Source: Candidatus Binatia bacterium
GTDB lineage: Bacteria > Desulfobacterota > Binatia > UBA12015
NCBI GenBank assembly: GCA_019749875.1
Contig: JAIEPK010000087.1
Location: 1-57,290, forward strand
Length of the DNA stretch: 57,290 bases
Direction: 5' to 3'
The stretch's first letter is position 1. Every line of letters starts with the position of its first letter. Both the position numbers and the translations under genes were made by a program. Below are positions 23,514 through 35,612 of the stretch, in pieces. Below the pieces are notes generated by a model that was given only the letters and a program-made list of their open reading frames with translations, made no database searches and had not been told where the DNA came from.

Positions 23514-26381
23514 TCAAGCCAGAAACTCTCGAACCTCGCGGAGGACGGGGATGTCGGTGCCATCGTCGATCGCTTCGCGTAGGTGACGGAGGCGTGCAAT
23601 CTCGTCCGCTCTCGGTTCCAGCTTCGCGAGGTCGAACGATGCGCGTAGCTCCCACCAGCGGGCGCCCTGCTGCTGCGACACCTCGATCGCGCGACGGAGG
23701 TAGGCGCGCGCCTCGCGCGTGGCGCTTGATGAACCACGGTTGCGCGACGACGCGACGGTGATCTCGGCCTGCACACGATGGAGCTCCGCCTCGCACCAGC
23801 GGGCGTTCGTCGCCTCGAGCACGTCGAAGGCCTCCGCCAGCACGGTGCGCGCCTCCTCGTAGCGATTCAGCCGCGAAAGCCCGAAGGCGATCTGACACGA
23901 CGAGAACGGCGCATACACCAGGTGACTGTCGGCGGTCATCATTCGGACCCCCTCCCGGAACGTATCGACGCCGTCCGGCTGTCCCGATTCCATGCCGAGC
24001 CAACCCGCGCACAGCAGCCGATAGGCGGCGAACCGGGGCTGCGCCAGGCGATCGGCGAGCTCACCCATCGCGCCGGCGACGCGTTCGACCAAGGTGCGAT
24101 CGCCGATCATCTGGCCGATGCGCATCATGTTCGACAGGGACTGGGCGATCGTCGGTGGATGCTTCGTCGCCGCCGCGCGCGCATCGGCGTGCTGCAGCAG
24201 CTCGAGCCCGCGACGCAGCTCACCGGTCACGAACAGCGCGAGTCCGAGGTCGCTCTCGAAGCCGGTCGATGGCTCCATCATTCCGCTGGCGCCGATCAGC
24301 AGCAGGGCCGCTCCCGCCGTGAGGTTGGGAATAGCCTCGGCGAGGCGACCGCTTCGAAATTGCGTGAAGCCGAGCAGCCCACGCGCGACGTCTGCCTGAA
24401 ACGACCAGGTCTTCGCGACAGAGCGTTCCAGCACGAGCTGGCAGAGCGGTTCGGCGCGGGCGAGGTCGCCGCGCGTGATGTACAGCGCGATCAAGCCGAA
24501 CAGGGCGTTCAGGAGCGCCGGCGTGGTCTCGCTCGCGCAGGTCAGGACCTCGATGCGGGCTGCGATGTCCTCGATCTCCGCCGAGCCGGGGCCTGTCGTC
24601 GAGAAGATCGTCGTCACGAGCTCCGATTGGAGGCCGATCTCGCGCGCATCGCGCTCGACACCAGGCGGCAAGCGACGCAGCAGATCGAGCGCGTGACGGT
24701 ACTGCGCCAACGCCTGATCGAAGCCGTAGCGCGAGCGGGCGAGACTCGCCGCTCGCGCGTAATGGTCCACGGCGCGTTCCAGGTCGCCGCCGCGCTCCCA
24801 GTGCGCGGCGACCAGCGCGGCGACCTCGTCGGTGTCGCCAAAGGCGCGGTCGAGGCGCGCCGCGATCGCGCGCTCCAAGGTCTGCTGACGTGCAGCCGTG
24901 ACGCGGTCATGGAGGACTTGACGGTAGAGCGCGTGCCGGAAGGCGTAATGCGCACCGCTGCTGCCATCGGGCCAGTGCGCGGGCGCAAGCTCGCGCAAGA
25001 ATCGGCCCTCGCGCGCCATCGCGGTACACTCGATCTCGATCTCGCAGGCATCGCGGTCGGTTGCCGCGGCGAGCACCTGGCTGGCGAAGCTGACGCCGAT
25101 CACGCTCGCCGCCTCCAGCATCGCCAGCACGGACGGTGGCAGGCGTGCGAGCCGCGCGTCGATCATCGCGCGCGTGCTCTCTGGAACGGCGTGGTCGAGG
25201 CGTTCGGCGTCGACCGTACAGCGCCACACGCCGTCCCCGCGGCTCAACCAGTTCCGCTGCTCGAGCTCCTCGACCGCGTTCAGCAGGAACAGCGGATTGC
25301 CGCCGGTCTGTGCGTACAGACGCTGCGCGAGCTCGGACGAGAACGCGTTGTCTTCGAAACGCGCGGCGAGGTAGGCGCTCACTGCACCCACCTCGAATCC
25401 TTCCAGCGCGATCTCGGTGCAGCGTCGCCGGGCGACCAGCTCGTGCTTCAGCCGAACGATCGGATGGAGCTCCGCGATCGCGTCGACCGGTCGATACGTC
25501 GCGACGACGAGCAGTCTCGCGGGCTCGCGTCGCAAGGCGATCCCGCCCAGCGCCGAGACGGTCGCCGCATCGCCCCAGTGCAGGTCCTCGAGGACGAGGA
25601 CGACCGGCCGGTCGGATGACAGCGTTTCGAGAACCTTGTGCAGCTCGCGCACCATGCGCGCCCCGGTCGAAGAGGCGAGCGACCGAAGGAGCTCGTCGTG
25701 CTCGCCGGGCGAGAGCAGGCCCGGGAGCTGCAGCAGCCAGGTCGGCGCACATCTGCGCAGAACGTCGATCGCATCGTCGCATGCCTCGACGATCTGCTGG
25801 AGCGCTTCGAGGATCGGCAGGTACGCTTCGCTCGTGCCGTAGCCGTCGACGCACTGCCCGCGTGCAACGAGAGCACGCTGCGCGGTCGACGACGAAACGA
25901 AGTGGTCGACGAGCGCCGTCTTGCCGATGCCCGGCTCACCGGTGACGAAGACGAGCTGGCGGCGGCCGGAAGCGGCGAGCGTTGCCGCCGCATCGAGCGT
26001 GGCGAGCTCGGCACTGCGGCCGACCAGCGTCGGAGCCACTGCAGCGACGGCCGCTTCCGCAGGCGCGGCGTCCAGCGCCAGTGTGCCGATCCACCGATAG
26101 CCGCGGCGATGCACCGTTTCGATGAACCGCGGATTGCGCGCGTCATCTCCGAGCGCGTCGCGGAGCTGGCTGACCGCGACGCTCACGACGGCGTCGACGA
26201 CGTAGGCCTCGGGCCACACCTCCTCGAGCAGCACTTCCTTGGTCACGAGCTGCTTCGGGTGTTCGAGCAGAAACTCGAGCATCCGGAAGGCTTTTGTCGA
26301 CAAGTCAAACCGCCGATCGTCTCGCCATAGACATTGGTTGACCCGATCGAGACGGGGCGCGGGCACGGACTTCGGGGACAC
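23514..26381 (-). CDS. Large regulator: OmpR-type winged helix - AAA/NACHT-like ATPase - TPR-like repeats
   Basis: 955 residues. Residues 1-105 are a Trans_reg_C (OmpR/CadC-type) winged helix ending in the diagnostic FIETVHRRGYRWIG. Next comes a signalling ATPase with Walker A GEPGIGKT (148-155) and Walker B VVLVLEDLHWGD (260-271). From about 500 to the end there are helical repeats (RALDLLRRLPPGVERDARE, ARAYLRRAIEVSQQQGARWWELRASFDLAKLE) of the TPR/MalT type. This is a single-chain 'predictor' activator expected to bind a ligand or partner on the repeats and ATP in the middle. The start is GTG 26381, which directly begins the wing domain. It is divergent from the small-ORF/DUF1566/protease operon, with three 11-bp repeats between; it may control itself and that operon. 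Confidence 0.9.
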   Translation of the reverse strand: MSPKSVPAPRLDRVNQCLWRDDRRFDLSTKAFRMLEFLLEHPKQLVTKEVLLEEVWPEAYVVDAVVSVAVSQLRDALGDDARNPRFIETVHRRGYRWIGTLALDAAPAEAAVAAVAPTLVGRSAELATLDAAATLAASGRRQLVFVTGEPGIGKTALVDHFVSSSTAQRALVARGQCVDGYGTSEAYLPILEALQQIVEACDDAIDVLRRCAPTWLLQLPGLLSPGEHDELLRSLASSTGARMVRELHKVLETLSSDRPVVLVLEDLHWGDAATVSALGGIALRREPARLLVVATYRPVDAIAELHPIVRLKHELVARRRCTEIALEGFEVGAVSAYLAARFEDNAFSSELAQRLYAQTGGNPLFLLNAVEELEQRNWLSRGDGVWRCTVDAERLDHAVPESTRAMIDARLARLPPSVLAMLEAASVIGVSFASQVLAAATDRDACEIEIECTAMAREGRFLRELAPAHWPDGSSGAHYAFRHALYRQVLHDRVTAARQQTLERAIAARLDRAFGDTDEVAALVAAHWERGGDLERAVDHYARAASLARSRYGFDQALAQYRHALDLLRRLPPGVERDAREIGLQSELVTTIFSTTGPGSAEIEDIAARIEVLTCASETTPALLNALFGLIALYITRGDLARAEPLCQLVLERSVAKTWSFQADVARGLLGFTQFRSGRLAEAIPNLTAGAALLLIGASGMMEPSTGFESDLGLALFVTGELRRGLELLQHADARAAATKHPPTIAQSLSNMMRIGQMIGDRTLVERVAGAMGELADRLAQPRFAAYRLLCAGWLGMESGQPDGVDTFREGVRMMTADSHLVYAPFSSCQIAFGLSRLNRYEEARTVLAEAFDVLEATNARWCEAELHRVQAEITVASSRNRGSSSATREARAYLRRAIEVSQQQGARWWELRASFDLAKLEPRADEIARLRHLREAIDDGTDIPVLREVREFLA

Positions 26382-26442
26382 TGGCGACGCAGTATCGCGG
26401 GCGGCAGCGCCCCAGTCGAACGCCGCGACGCATCGAGGCGAA

Positions 26443-26475
26443 ATTGGAGTTCCATTGGAACTCCATTGGGACTTC
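26443..26475. promoter_or_regulatory. Three tandem 11-bp direct repeats (candidate operator of the winged-helix regulator)
   Basis: ATTGGAGTTCC, ATTGGAACTCC and ATTGGGACTTC follow one another without gaps, one helical turn each. The first two also create a perfect dyad, GGAGTTCC-att-GGAACTCC. OmpR/PhoB-type winged helices typically bind tandem 11-bp half-sites, and such a protein is encoded divergently 60 bp away. The block lies 18 bp before the small ORF at 26494. Confidence 0.6.
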
Positions 26476-26493
26476 GCCGGGCCGCGCTTCTAG

Positions 26494-26724
26494 ATGACGG
26501 GCATGACGAACGCGTCCCGAATCGTTCCGACGACGCCCAACCCGTCCACGCGCGACACTGCCTTCGTCGTTCACCTGATGGCTGCGGGCGCCGATCTTGC
26601 CGGTGCAGCGACTGGCAGGGTGGAGCACGTGGCAACGGGCCGCACCGGCCGCTTCCAGTCGGCCGACGATCTCGTGCGCTTCATGCGGGACACCGTGGCG
26701 GCGCTCGCTGCCGACCGCCGTTGA
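26494..26724 (+). CDS. Small conserved-type hypothetical protein (76 aa)
   Basis: A compact 76-residue reading frame whose core runs FVVHLMAAGADLAGAATGRV, then EHVATGRTGRFQSADDLVRF. It resembles a small family often seen in deltaproteobacteria (FVVQFR...GRVEHV.SGR..RF.S...LL.FL), with no known function. The alternative start is ATG 26503, since no ribosome site is evident for either. It is the first gene of the plus-strand unit, 21 nt before the DUF1566 gene, and directly follows the triple 11-bp repeat. It is probably cytoplasmic. Confidence 0.65.
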   Translation: MTGMTNASRIVPTTPNPSTRDTAFVVHLMAAGADLAGAATGRVEHVATGRTGRFQSADDLVRFMRDTVAALAADRR

Positions 26725-26745
26725 GCGGCCTCACCGAGGACACAG

Positions 26746-29547
26746 ATGATCCTGCGAATCCTATCGGCCGCCCTCTCCGTCACCGTCACGCTGCACGCGC
26801 CGCGCGCGTTCGGGCAGCCGAGCCCGACTCTCGTCGGCTGTCAGAAGACGATCGCCAAGGAGAGTGCAGGCTATGCCCGTGCGGTGGTCTCGATGGTCGA
26901 CCGCTGCCTCTCGAAGATCTCCGCCGACGTCGTACGAATGGGCCTGACGGTGAACGCCGCCGCGTCGCGTGAGGCGGCGTCCTGTGCAGCGGCATTCGCC
27001 CGGCTTGCGACGACCGGCAGCGCAACAGAGCTCGGCGCGAGGTTCGACCGGAAGATCGGGCTCGCATGCGATGCCGTCGCGGCCGGCCCGCTCCTCGGCG
27101 CGGACACGCTCGGCGACTACTGCAAGGCGTTCGGTGGCGACGGAGCCGTCGACGACCTCACCGAATGGAAGTCGTGCATGCGCGCCGCGGCGGACGCGGG
27201 CGCACGCGAGGCGATCGCGACGCGCTGGCCGCGCGCCCTCGAGTACTTCGCGGTGCTGGCTCCGGCGTTCGCGGCGCTCCCCCAGACTGGCGATACGGTT
27301 GCAGCGCGGAGCGCGCTCGTCGCACTCGACTCGGCGATCGAGGGACCGCGTGACGACGATCAGCCCGATCCTCGTCGCGCAGCTCCGGGGTTGCTCGCAA
27401 CCGGCGACGAGCAGACGTACGTGCGCGCCGATCGCTGCACGCCGGGCAGGTGCCCCGGCGTGCCCGACCAGGACGGCCGGGTACGAGCCGGCTACGCGGC
27501 GCGACTGCGGGACAATGGCGACGGTACGATCACCGACGAGATCTCGGGCCTCACGTGGGAGAAGCTGAGCAACGACGGATCGATCCACGAGCGCTCGGCC
27601 ACGTTCTCGTTCGGCGACGCGATCAACGTCAAGATCGCGGCCTTGAACGCCGGCGGCGGGTTCGCCGGTCACACGGACTGGCGGCTGCCGAACCGCCGCG
27701 AGCTCGAGAGCCTGGTCGATGCCGGGCGCCGCGAGCCCGCGATCCGTCCGATCTTCGACGACGCCTGTCCGTCGGGATGCTCCGTCTTCGAGTGCAGCTG
27801 CACGTTCCCCGACGTGCACTGGACGTCGACCAGTTACCAGCCCGATGCGGCGCAGCGGTGGGTGGTCGACTTCGGCAACGGCGAGGTGTCGCCGGCCGCG
27901 AGCGAGCCGGCACGGGTTCGGGCGGTGCGCGGCGGCCCGCGCGTCACCACATCGCCCGCGCCCGGCACGGGCAGCGGCCTGGGCAGCGCAAGCCTCGCGA
28001 CGTGCCAGAAGACGGTCGCCAAGGAAAGTGCGAAGTACGTGCGCGCGGTCAGCGGGAACGTGAGCAAGTGCCTCGATCGAATGGCGATCGAGGTCGTCGC
28101 GCACGGTGCGACCTTGCCCGATGCCGCCCGGACCGCGGGAGCGAGCTGCGTGCGCGCGTTCCGGAAGATCGAGAACGCAGAGCATCGCGACCAGGAGCTG
28201 GGTGTGCGCTTCGTGACCAGGATCGCGGACAGGTGCGACCCGGCGACGAATCCGAAGCTGTCGCATCTCGAGGCGGACACCTGGACGATCGGCGCGCGGA
28301 CGCTCAGCGCCGCCCGCCTCGGTGCGTACTGCGCCCAGCTCGGCGGGGCCGGGAGCATCGAGCACTTCGCCGACTGGAGCGCGTGCGTGCGTCTCGCGGC
28401 GGATGCGGAAGCGCGTCAGGCGATCACGTTCCGGTGGCCGCGCGCGCTCGAGTACTTCGCCGCACTCGCCGCCCAGATGGCGACGCCGCCGGTGAGCGCT
28501 GCAACGACCGACGCGCGAGTGGCGCTGGTCGCGCTCGACGCGCGGATCGAGGGCACGGTCGACGACGACCGCCCCGATCCGCTGCCCGATCCGCCGGTGG
28601 GCCTGCTCGAGACCGGCCAGACGCAGTGCGCGCAGCCCGACCTCACCATGGGTGCCTGCCCGGGCGGCGTCGGCGGCCAGGACGGTGCGATCCGCGCCGG
28701 CGTCGCTCGTCGCTATACCGACAACGGCGACACGATTACCGACGACGTCACCGGCCTCACCTGGGAGAAGCTCACCGACGACGACTCGATCAACGACAAG
28801 GACCACACCTACGGCATCCCGGCCTACTCCTTGAACAAGGTCGCGCGCCTCCGGCGGCACAGCTTCGGTGGCTACGACGACTGGCGCGTGCCGAACCGTC
28901 GCGAGCTCGAGAGCCTGGTCGATGCGGGACGCGCTTTTCCCGCGATCGATCCGATCTTCGACCACGACTGCACACCCGGCTGCACGGCGGCGCAGTGCAG
29001 CTGCACGAAGCACGGCGACGTCGACTTCGGCTCCGGTGCGTACATCTCGTCGACGACGGGCTGGTCGGTCGACTTCGCCGACGGACGGGTCGTCAATCAT
29101 AGCGACACACTGGTGCGGGCGGTGCGCGGCGGCCATGCGCCCTTCGCCCCGTTCGTCAACCAGCCGCCGACGGCGCTCGACATCCATCCCGTGGGAGCGT
29201 GGAAGCAGGACTGCATCCTCGTCACGATGCTCGGCACCGATCCCGATTCCTTCTATCTGTTCGCGAGGCTCGACAGCCTGCCGCAGAACGGGTTCTTGAC
29301 GCAGTTCGCCGCTGCGATCCCGCCGGCCTTCCCGGCGCAGATCTTCGTGGGGCCGACCGACTTCTACGAGGAGATCATGGGCAGCAGCGGTCTCGGCTTC
29401 GAGGTCGACGCGACCACGCTCTGCTACGTGCCGTTCTCGCCGGCGTTCACCGGGACCGATTCGTTCACGTATCACGTCGTGGACAACGAGGGCCTGGAGA
29501 GCAACGTCGCGTTCGCCACGATCACGGTCGCCGAGATCGAGCCGTGA
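26746..29547 (+). CDS. Secreted tandem-module DUF1566 (Lcl C-terminal domain) protein with C-terminal Ig/cadherin-like domain
   Basis: 933 residues with a signal peptide (MILRILSAALSVTVTLHAPRAFG). The body is duplicated. Each unit has a Cys-containing helical segment starting CQKT(I/V)AKES..Y.RAV (about 30-200 and 425-600), then a DUF1566/Lcl fold (about 240-395 and 640-805). The DUF1566 folds are marked by (D)NGD.TITD(E/D).(S/T)GLTWEKL, DWR.PNRRELESLVDAGR and a Cys pair in the SC(T/F) loop. The end (about 808-933: NQPPTALDI, PDSFYLFARLDSLPQNG, TDSFTYHVVDNEG) looks like a cadherin/Big-type domain. DUF1566 is known in adhesins and fimbria-like surface proteins. GAGG lies seven bases before ATG 26746. 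The protease gene overlaps its stop. Confidence 0.85.
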   Translation: MILRILSAALSVTVTLHAPRAFGQPSPTLVGCQKTIAKESAGYARAVVSMVDRCLSKISADVVRMGLTVNAAASREAASCAAAFARLATTGSATELGARFDRKIGLACDAVAAGPLLGADTLGDYCKAFGGDGAVDDLTEWKSCMRAAADAGAREAIATRWPRALEYFAVLAPAFAALPQTGDTVAARSALVALDSAIEGPRDDDQPDPRRAAPGLLATGDEQTYVRADRCTPGRCPGVPDQDGRVRAGYAARLRDNGDGTITDEISGLTWEKLSNDGSIHERSATFSFGDAINVKIAALNAGGGFAGHTDWRLPNRRELESLVDAGRREPAIRPIFDDACPSGCSVFECSCTFPDVHWTSTSYQPDAAQRWVVDFGNGEVSPAASEPARVRAVRGGPRVTTSPAPGTGSGLGSASLATCQKTVAKESAKYVRAVSGNVSKCLDRMAIEVVAHGATLPDAARTAGASCVRAFRKIENAEHRDQELGVRFVTRIADRCDPATNPKLSHLEADTWTIGARTLSAARLGAYCAQLGGAGSIEHFADWSACVRLAADAEARQAITFRWPRALEYFAALAAQMATPPVSAATTDARVALVALDARIEGTVDDDRPDPLPDPPVGLLETGQTQCAQPDLTMGACPGGVGGQDGAIRAGVARRYTDNGDTITDDVTGLTWEKLTDDDSINDKDHTYGIPAYSLNKVARLRRHSFGGYDDWRVPNRRELESLVDAGRAFPAIDPIFDHDCTPGCTAAQCSCTKHGDVDFGSGAYISSTTGWSVDFADGRVVNHSDTLVRAVRGGHAPFAPFVNQPPTALDIHPVGAWKQDCILVTMLGTDPDSFYLFARLDSLPQNGFLTQFAAAIPPAFPAQIFVGPTDFYEEIMGSSGLGFEVDATTLCYVPFSPAFTGTDSFTYHVVDNEGLESNVAFATITVAEIEP

Positions 29548-30329
29548 GGGCGCGCCGCTGCGGCGCTGCCGTCGCGATCGTCGCAGCGCTGCTCGCGTCC
29601 ACGGGCACGACCGCGATCACGGCACAGCCGCTGCGGTCGAGTACGGATCCCGGTGCTCCCGCAGCGCCCGACACGGTCGCACGCGCGCTCCGCGCCAACG
29701 TCGTGATCGAGGCGGTCCTGCCGGACGGCCGGCGAAGCGTGGCCGCCGGCGTGATCCTCGAGCTCGAGCGTGGCGTCGCATCGATCGCCACCGCCCGGCA
29801 CGCCGTGGACGGGGGCTTCCCCGGCCTCGCGACGTCGGAGGCGGACGCGCCGATCGAGCTCGCCGTCGTCGGCCGAGACGACGCGCGCCTTCCTCTAGCG
29901 GTGGAGTGGCGTGCGCCGCACGGCATCGATCTGGCGATCGTGTCGGCCCCACTGACCGACGGCGCGCTGCGCGCCGCTCCGTGCGATCGGAACGTGGCTC
30001 CCCACGCCGGTGACGAGGTCTTTGCGGTCGGCAATCCGGGTAGCGTGGCCTCGCGACACGTTGCCGGGATCCTCACGCACGTCCGTGACCAGCAGAAGGG
30101 CGGCTACGAGTTCCAGATGCTGCAGTCGAACGCGGCGCTCACCCCGGGCTACAGCGGAGGCGGCCTCTACGACGCCCACGGCAGGCTCATCGGCATCAAT
30201 GCGATGGGTGGCCTGCCGCTCGGCGACCAACGTTTTCCGAATGGCGTCGGTCTGGCCATCACACTGAGGACGTTGCTCGAACTCGCACCAAGCAGAATTC
30301 GTTGTGACTTCGGAAACGCGAACGGATGA
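29544..30329 (+). CDS. Secreted trypsin-like (S1) serine protease
   Basis: 261 residues with an Ala-rich signal peptide (about 1-28) and the chymotrypsin-fold triad: His86 in IATARHAVDG, Asp129 in HGIDLAIV and Ser204 in TPGYSGGGLYD. The motif GYSGGG departs slightly from the usual GNSGGP. It is short, with no PDZ domain, so it is not a DegP-type chaperone-protease. GTG 29544 overlaps the DUF1566 stop by 4 nt, so the two are translated together. A role in processing the neighbouring surface protein is an attractive guess. Confidence 0.88.
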   Translation: MRARRCGAAVAIVAALLASTGTTAITAQPLRSSTDPGAPAAPDTVARALRANVVIEAVLPDGRRSVAAGVILELERGVASIATARHAVDGGFPGLATSEADAPIELAVVGRDDARLPLAVEWRAPHGIDLAIVSAPLTDGALRAAPCDRNVAPHAGDEVFAVGNPGSVASRHVAGILTHVRDQQKGGYEFQMLQSNAALTPGYSGGGLYDAHGRLIGINAMGGLPLGDQRFPNGVGLAITLRTLLELAPSRIRCDFGNANG

Positions 30330-30364
30330 GACATCGATCTCCCCGTCGAGCGGCCGCCAACTCG

Positions 30365-30637
30365 CTCGATGTCGCACCGCGCGCGGGTTGTCGCGAACCC
30401 GACGGCACGGGCTCCTGGCGTTGGACCGGTACCGCATCGACATCATGCTGCGCGAGCGCATCGGCATCGTTCCGACGATCGGAGGATCGTGGCCTTGGAG
30501 ATCGTGATCGGCCTCGCGGCGTCACCGGAGGACCAGCACTACCTCGCCCGGGTGACGACGATGGGTGCACGCTCTCCATGACCGGTCTGATCGGCGTCTA
30601 CCGGATCCCGAGCAGGGGCCCTGGTGTGCGCCTCTGA
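30365..30637 (+). pseudogene. Decayed SMP-30/gluconolactonase paralogue with internal deletion and frameshifts
   Basis: The piece matches two separated parts of the intact gene at 50230-51867. First, LDVAPRAG..EPDG and LALDRYRIDIMLRERIG correspond to LDVAPHAG..EDDG and LAFGWYRIDVTLPERLG. After GAGATCGTG the match jumps to IGLAASPEDQHYLA (intact: LGILAASPEEQHNLA), and in a shifted frame it ends GVYRIPSRGPGVRL (intact: GVYRIRTRVPGVRP). About 1 kb of the middle is gone and at least two frame changes are needed. The last 45 bases align with 37 identities by hand. It begins 35 nt after the protease gene. It cannot make a propeller. Confidence 0.8.
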
Positions 30638-30743
30638 CCTCTGCCCGAGGATCGGGTGCTCCGCGACCATGCGACGGCGCCGGCATCGTCTGGCTCAGCC
30701 GCGGGTGCTTCGGCGGGAACCGGTCCACGACGGGGACTCTGCG

Positions 30744-31934
30744 TCAGCCCGCACGCGGGGCCACCGTGACGCCCTCGCCGATCGCATCGGTCGGATAGAG
30801 AATCACGGTCTCGCCTTCGCTCACCCCGCGATCGATCATCGCCTCGCTCGCATTCCGCCGCGGCGAGGTGATCGAGCGCTTCCGCGCACGTCCCCCATCG
30901 ATCACGAATGCGGCCCACTCGTCACCGTCACGGAACAGCGCGCTCGCGGGCACCTTCAAGGCCTCGTCGGTGTGGAAGACGACGATGCGGGCATCGACGC
31001 GGAAGCCGTCGCCGAGCGCCTGCCATTCGGCCGGTGGCGACGTGATGTCGATGACCACGTTGGTCCGCTGCTCCTCGACGCCGAGCGCGGAGAGCTTCGT
31101 GAAGCCGGCGGGCTCGACGAGCCGCACGCGCGCCTGCAGCGGCGTCTCGCCGCCCCAGCGATCGAGACGCACCGCCGCGCCCGGCGCGATCCGGACGGCG
31201 TCCGACGTGAGCACGTCGACGACGACCTCGAGATTCGCGGGATCGGCGATCTCGAGAAGCGGCGTGCCCTGCGAGACCGTGGCGGCGCTCTCCTGGAGGA
31301 CGCGGAGGATGCGACCGGTCACCGGGGACGTCACCGAGAACGGCGCGTCGCCGCCTTCCTGCACGCGCGCGAGCGCGGCGCGCGCGCTCTCGAGATCGTG
31401 CTCGGAGGTGTGCACCGCGGACGCCGCGGCGGCGAGGTCCTTCTCCGCGAGCTCGAACGTCAGCCGGGCGCGGTCGAGCTCGCTCGCCGCGACGATGCCG
31501 TCGGCCGCGAGCTTCCTCTCCCGCTCGTGGTCGATGCGGCTCTGCTCCCTCGCGGCCTGCGCCCGTCCGAGAGCGGCGCGCGCCTGCTCGAGCGCTGCCT
31601 CGGCGGCACCGACACGCTCCGTCAGCTCCCGGGTCGTGCGCGCGTCGAGCAGCGGCGGCGCGGTCGGCTGGATGATCGCCACGACGGCGCCGTCCTCCAC
31701 CCGATCGCCGGCCCGGAGAGCGATCCGCTCGAGGCGCCCGGAGAGCGGTGCCGACACGACGTACCGGTCGTGCACCCGCGTTCGTCCGTCCTCCTCGACC
31801 ACCTCCTCGAACGGCCCGCGAGACACCGGTGCCACGTCGACGGCGATCGGCGGTGGCAGGAGCACGCGCACGACGAGCCAGACACCCGCCGCGCCCAGCA
31901 GCACGATCAGTGCGCGCATCGACCAGGACCGCAC
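30744..31934 (-). CDS. HlyD/MacA-like periplasmic adaptor subunit
   Basis: 396 residues: one N-terminal TM/signal anchor (ALIVLLGAAGVWLVVRVLL, about 8-26), then a barrel-sandwich half (EEDGRTRVHDRYVVSAPLSG). A long coiled coil at about 100-190 is rich in Glu, Ala and Arg (EAALEQARAALGRAQAAREQ...). The second half-motif is SPVTGRILRVLQESAATV, and a beta-barrel and C-terminal domain follow. This is the membrane-fusion protein of an ABC-type tripartite exporter. Start GTG 31934 lies 4 nt after the permease stop; ATG 31919 is the alternative. No TolC-like outer-membrane channel gene is present in the window. Confidence 0.92.
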   Translation of the reverse strand: MRSWSMRALIVLLGAAGVWLVVRVLLPPPIAVDVAPVSRGPFEEVVEEDGRTRVHDRYVVSAPLSGRLERIALRAGDRVEDGAVVAIIQPTAPPLLDARTTRELTERVGAAEAALEQARAALGRAQAAREQSRIDHERERKLAADGIVAASELDRARLTFELAEKDLAAAASAVHTSEHDLESARAALARVQEGGDAPFSVTSPVTGRILRVLQESAATVSQGTPLLEIADPANLEVVVDVLTSDAVRIAPGAAVRLDRWGGETPLQARVRLVEPAGFTKLSALGVEEQRTNVVIDITSPPAEWQALGDGFRVDARIVVFHTDEALKVPASALFRDGDEWAAFVIDGGRARKRSITSPRRNASEAMIDRGVSEGETVILYPTDAIGEGVTVAPRAG

Positions 31935-31938
31935 CGTC

Positions 31939-35015
<3,077 letters not shown>

Positions 35016-35215
35016 CGCGGCGCAGTGTAGCGGAACTCTCGGGGCCGCGCGCCCGGACTCCGGCTCGACCTGCAGCGCAGCTACCGGCTCGACCATCTTC
35101 GCGAGCGGTGCGTGCAGGCCGACCCGACCGAACTTCGACTCTCGCACCGCCCCCGTCACGTCCGGAGCGTTCTGCGCTTCCCTGCGTGACGATGCATTCA
35201 CGGACGTCGCGACAG

Positions 35216-35259
35216 CGGTCGTCGATGATCACGCGTGATTCGATCGACGGTCGTCGATG
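35216..35259. promoter_or_regulatory. 12-bp direct repeats flanking a 12-bp palindrome upstream of the exporter
   Basis: CGGTCGTCGATG occurs twice (35216-35227 and 35248-35259), 32 bp apart, or three helical turns. Between them lies the perfect palindrome ATCACGCGTGAT (35228-35239). The block is about 200 bp upstream of the exporter ATPase start and 15 bp before a possible small gene on the plus strand, so it may serve either direction. Confidence 0.35.
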
Positions 35260-35273
35260 CCGGAGGTGAGGAG

Positions 35274-35531
35274 ATGCATCGATCGGCCTCCGTCTTGCTC
35301 CCTTCGCGCAGGCAGGAGGGCGCGCAACGCAACGCCGCGCTCGACGACGCTTCGTCGCGGAAGAGGTTGCGGGCTCATGGAAGGAGACCGCCCGTGGAAA
35401 GACGCTTCGGATCCTGTCCCTCGCGATCGCCGCGCTCACCCTCGCGGTGCAGCCGGCACGCGCAACGACCGGGCCTCGCTTCGCTGACGTTCACGGGCGT
35501 GAACGGTTCGTCGACGCTCGAGATTCAGTAG
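35274..35531 (+). pseudogene. Possible frameshifted small secreted-protein gene
   Basis: ATG 35274 has a very strong ribosome site (GGAGGTGAGGAG), and its 85-codon frame ends LTFTGVNGSSTLEIQ at 35531, but the middle is basic nonsense. A different frame around 35395-35470 reads like a signal peptide (TLRILSLAIAALTLAVQPAR) with no start codon of its own. A transcript-end hairpin follows 17 nt after the stop. One reading is a small secreted protein broken by frameshift; another is chance. The rest of 35016-35612 shows no gene. Confidence 0.3.
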
Positions 35532-35547
35532 GCGCCGACGTCCGCGC

Positions 35548-35577
35548 GAGAGGGCCGGCGCGATGCGCGGCCCTCTC
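35548..35577 (+). terminator. Hairpin terminator upstream of the 131-aa secreted protein gene
   Basis: GAGAGGGCCG and CGGCCCTCTC form a perfect 10-bp stem around a 10-base loop. It lies between the possible small gene ending at 35531 and the ribosome site of the gene at 35613. There is no T-run. Confidence 0.5.
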
Positions 35578-35612
35578 CGCGAGTTTCGTGTGTGCAAGGA
35601 AAGGAGAATTCG

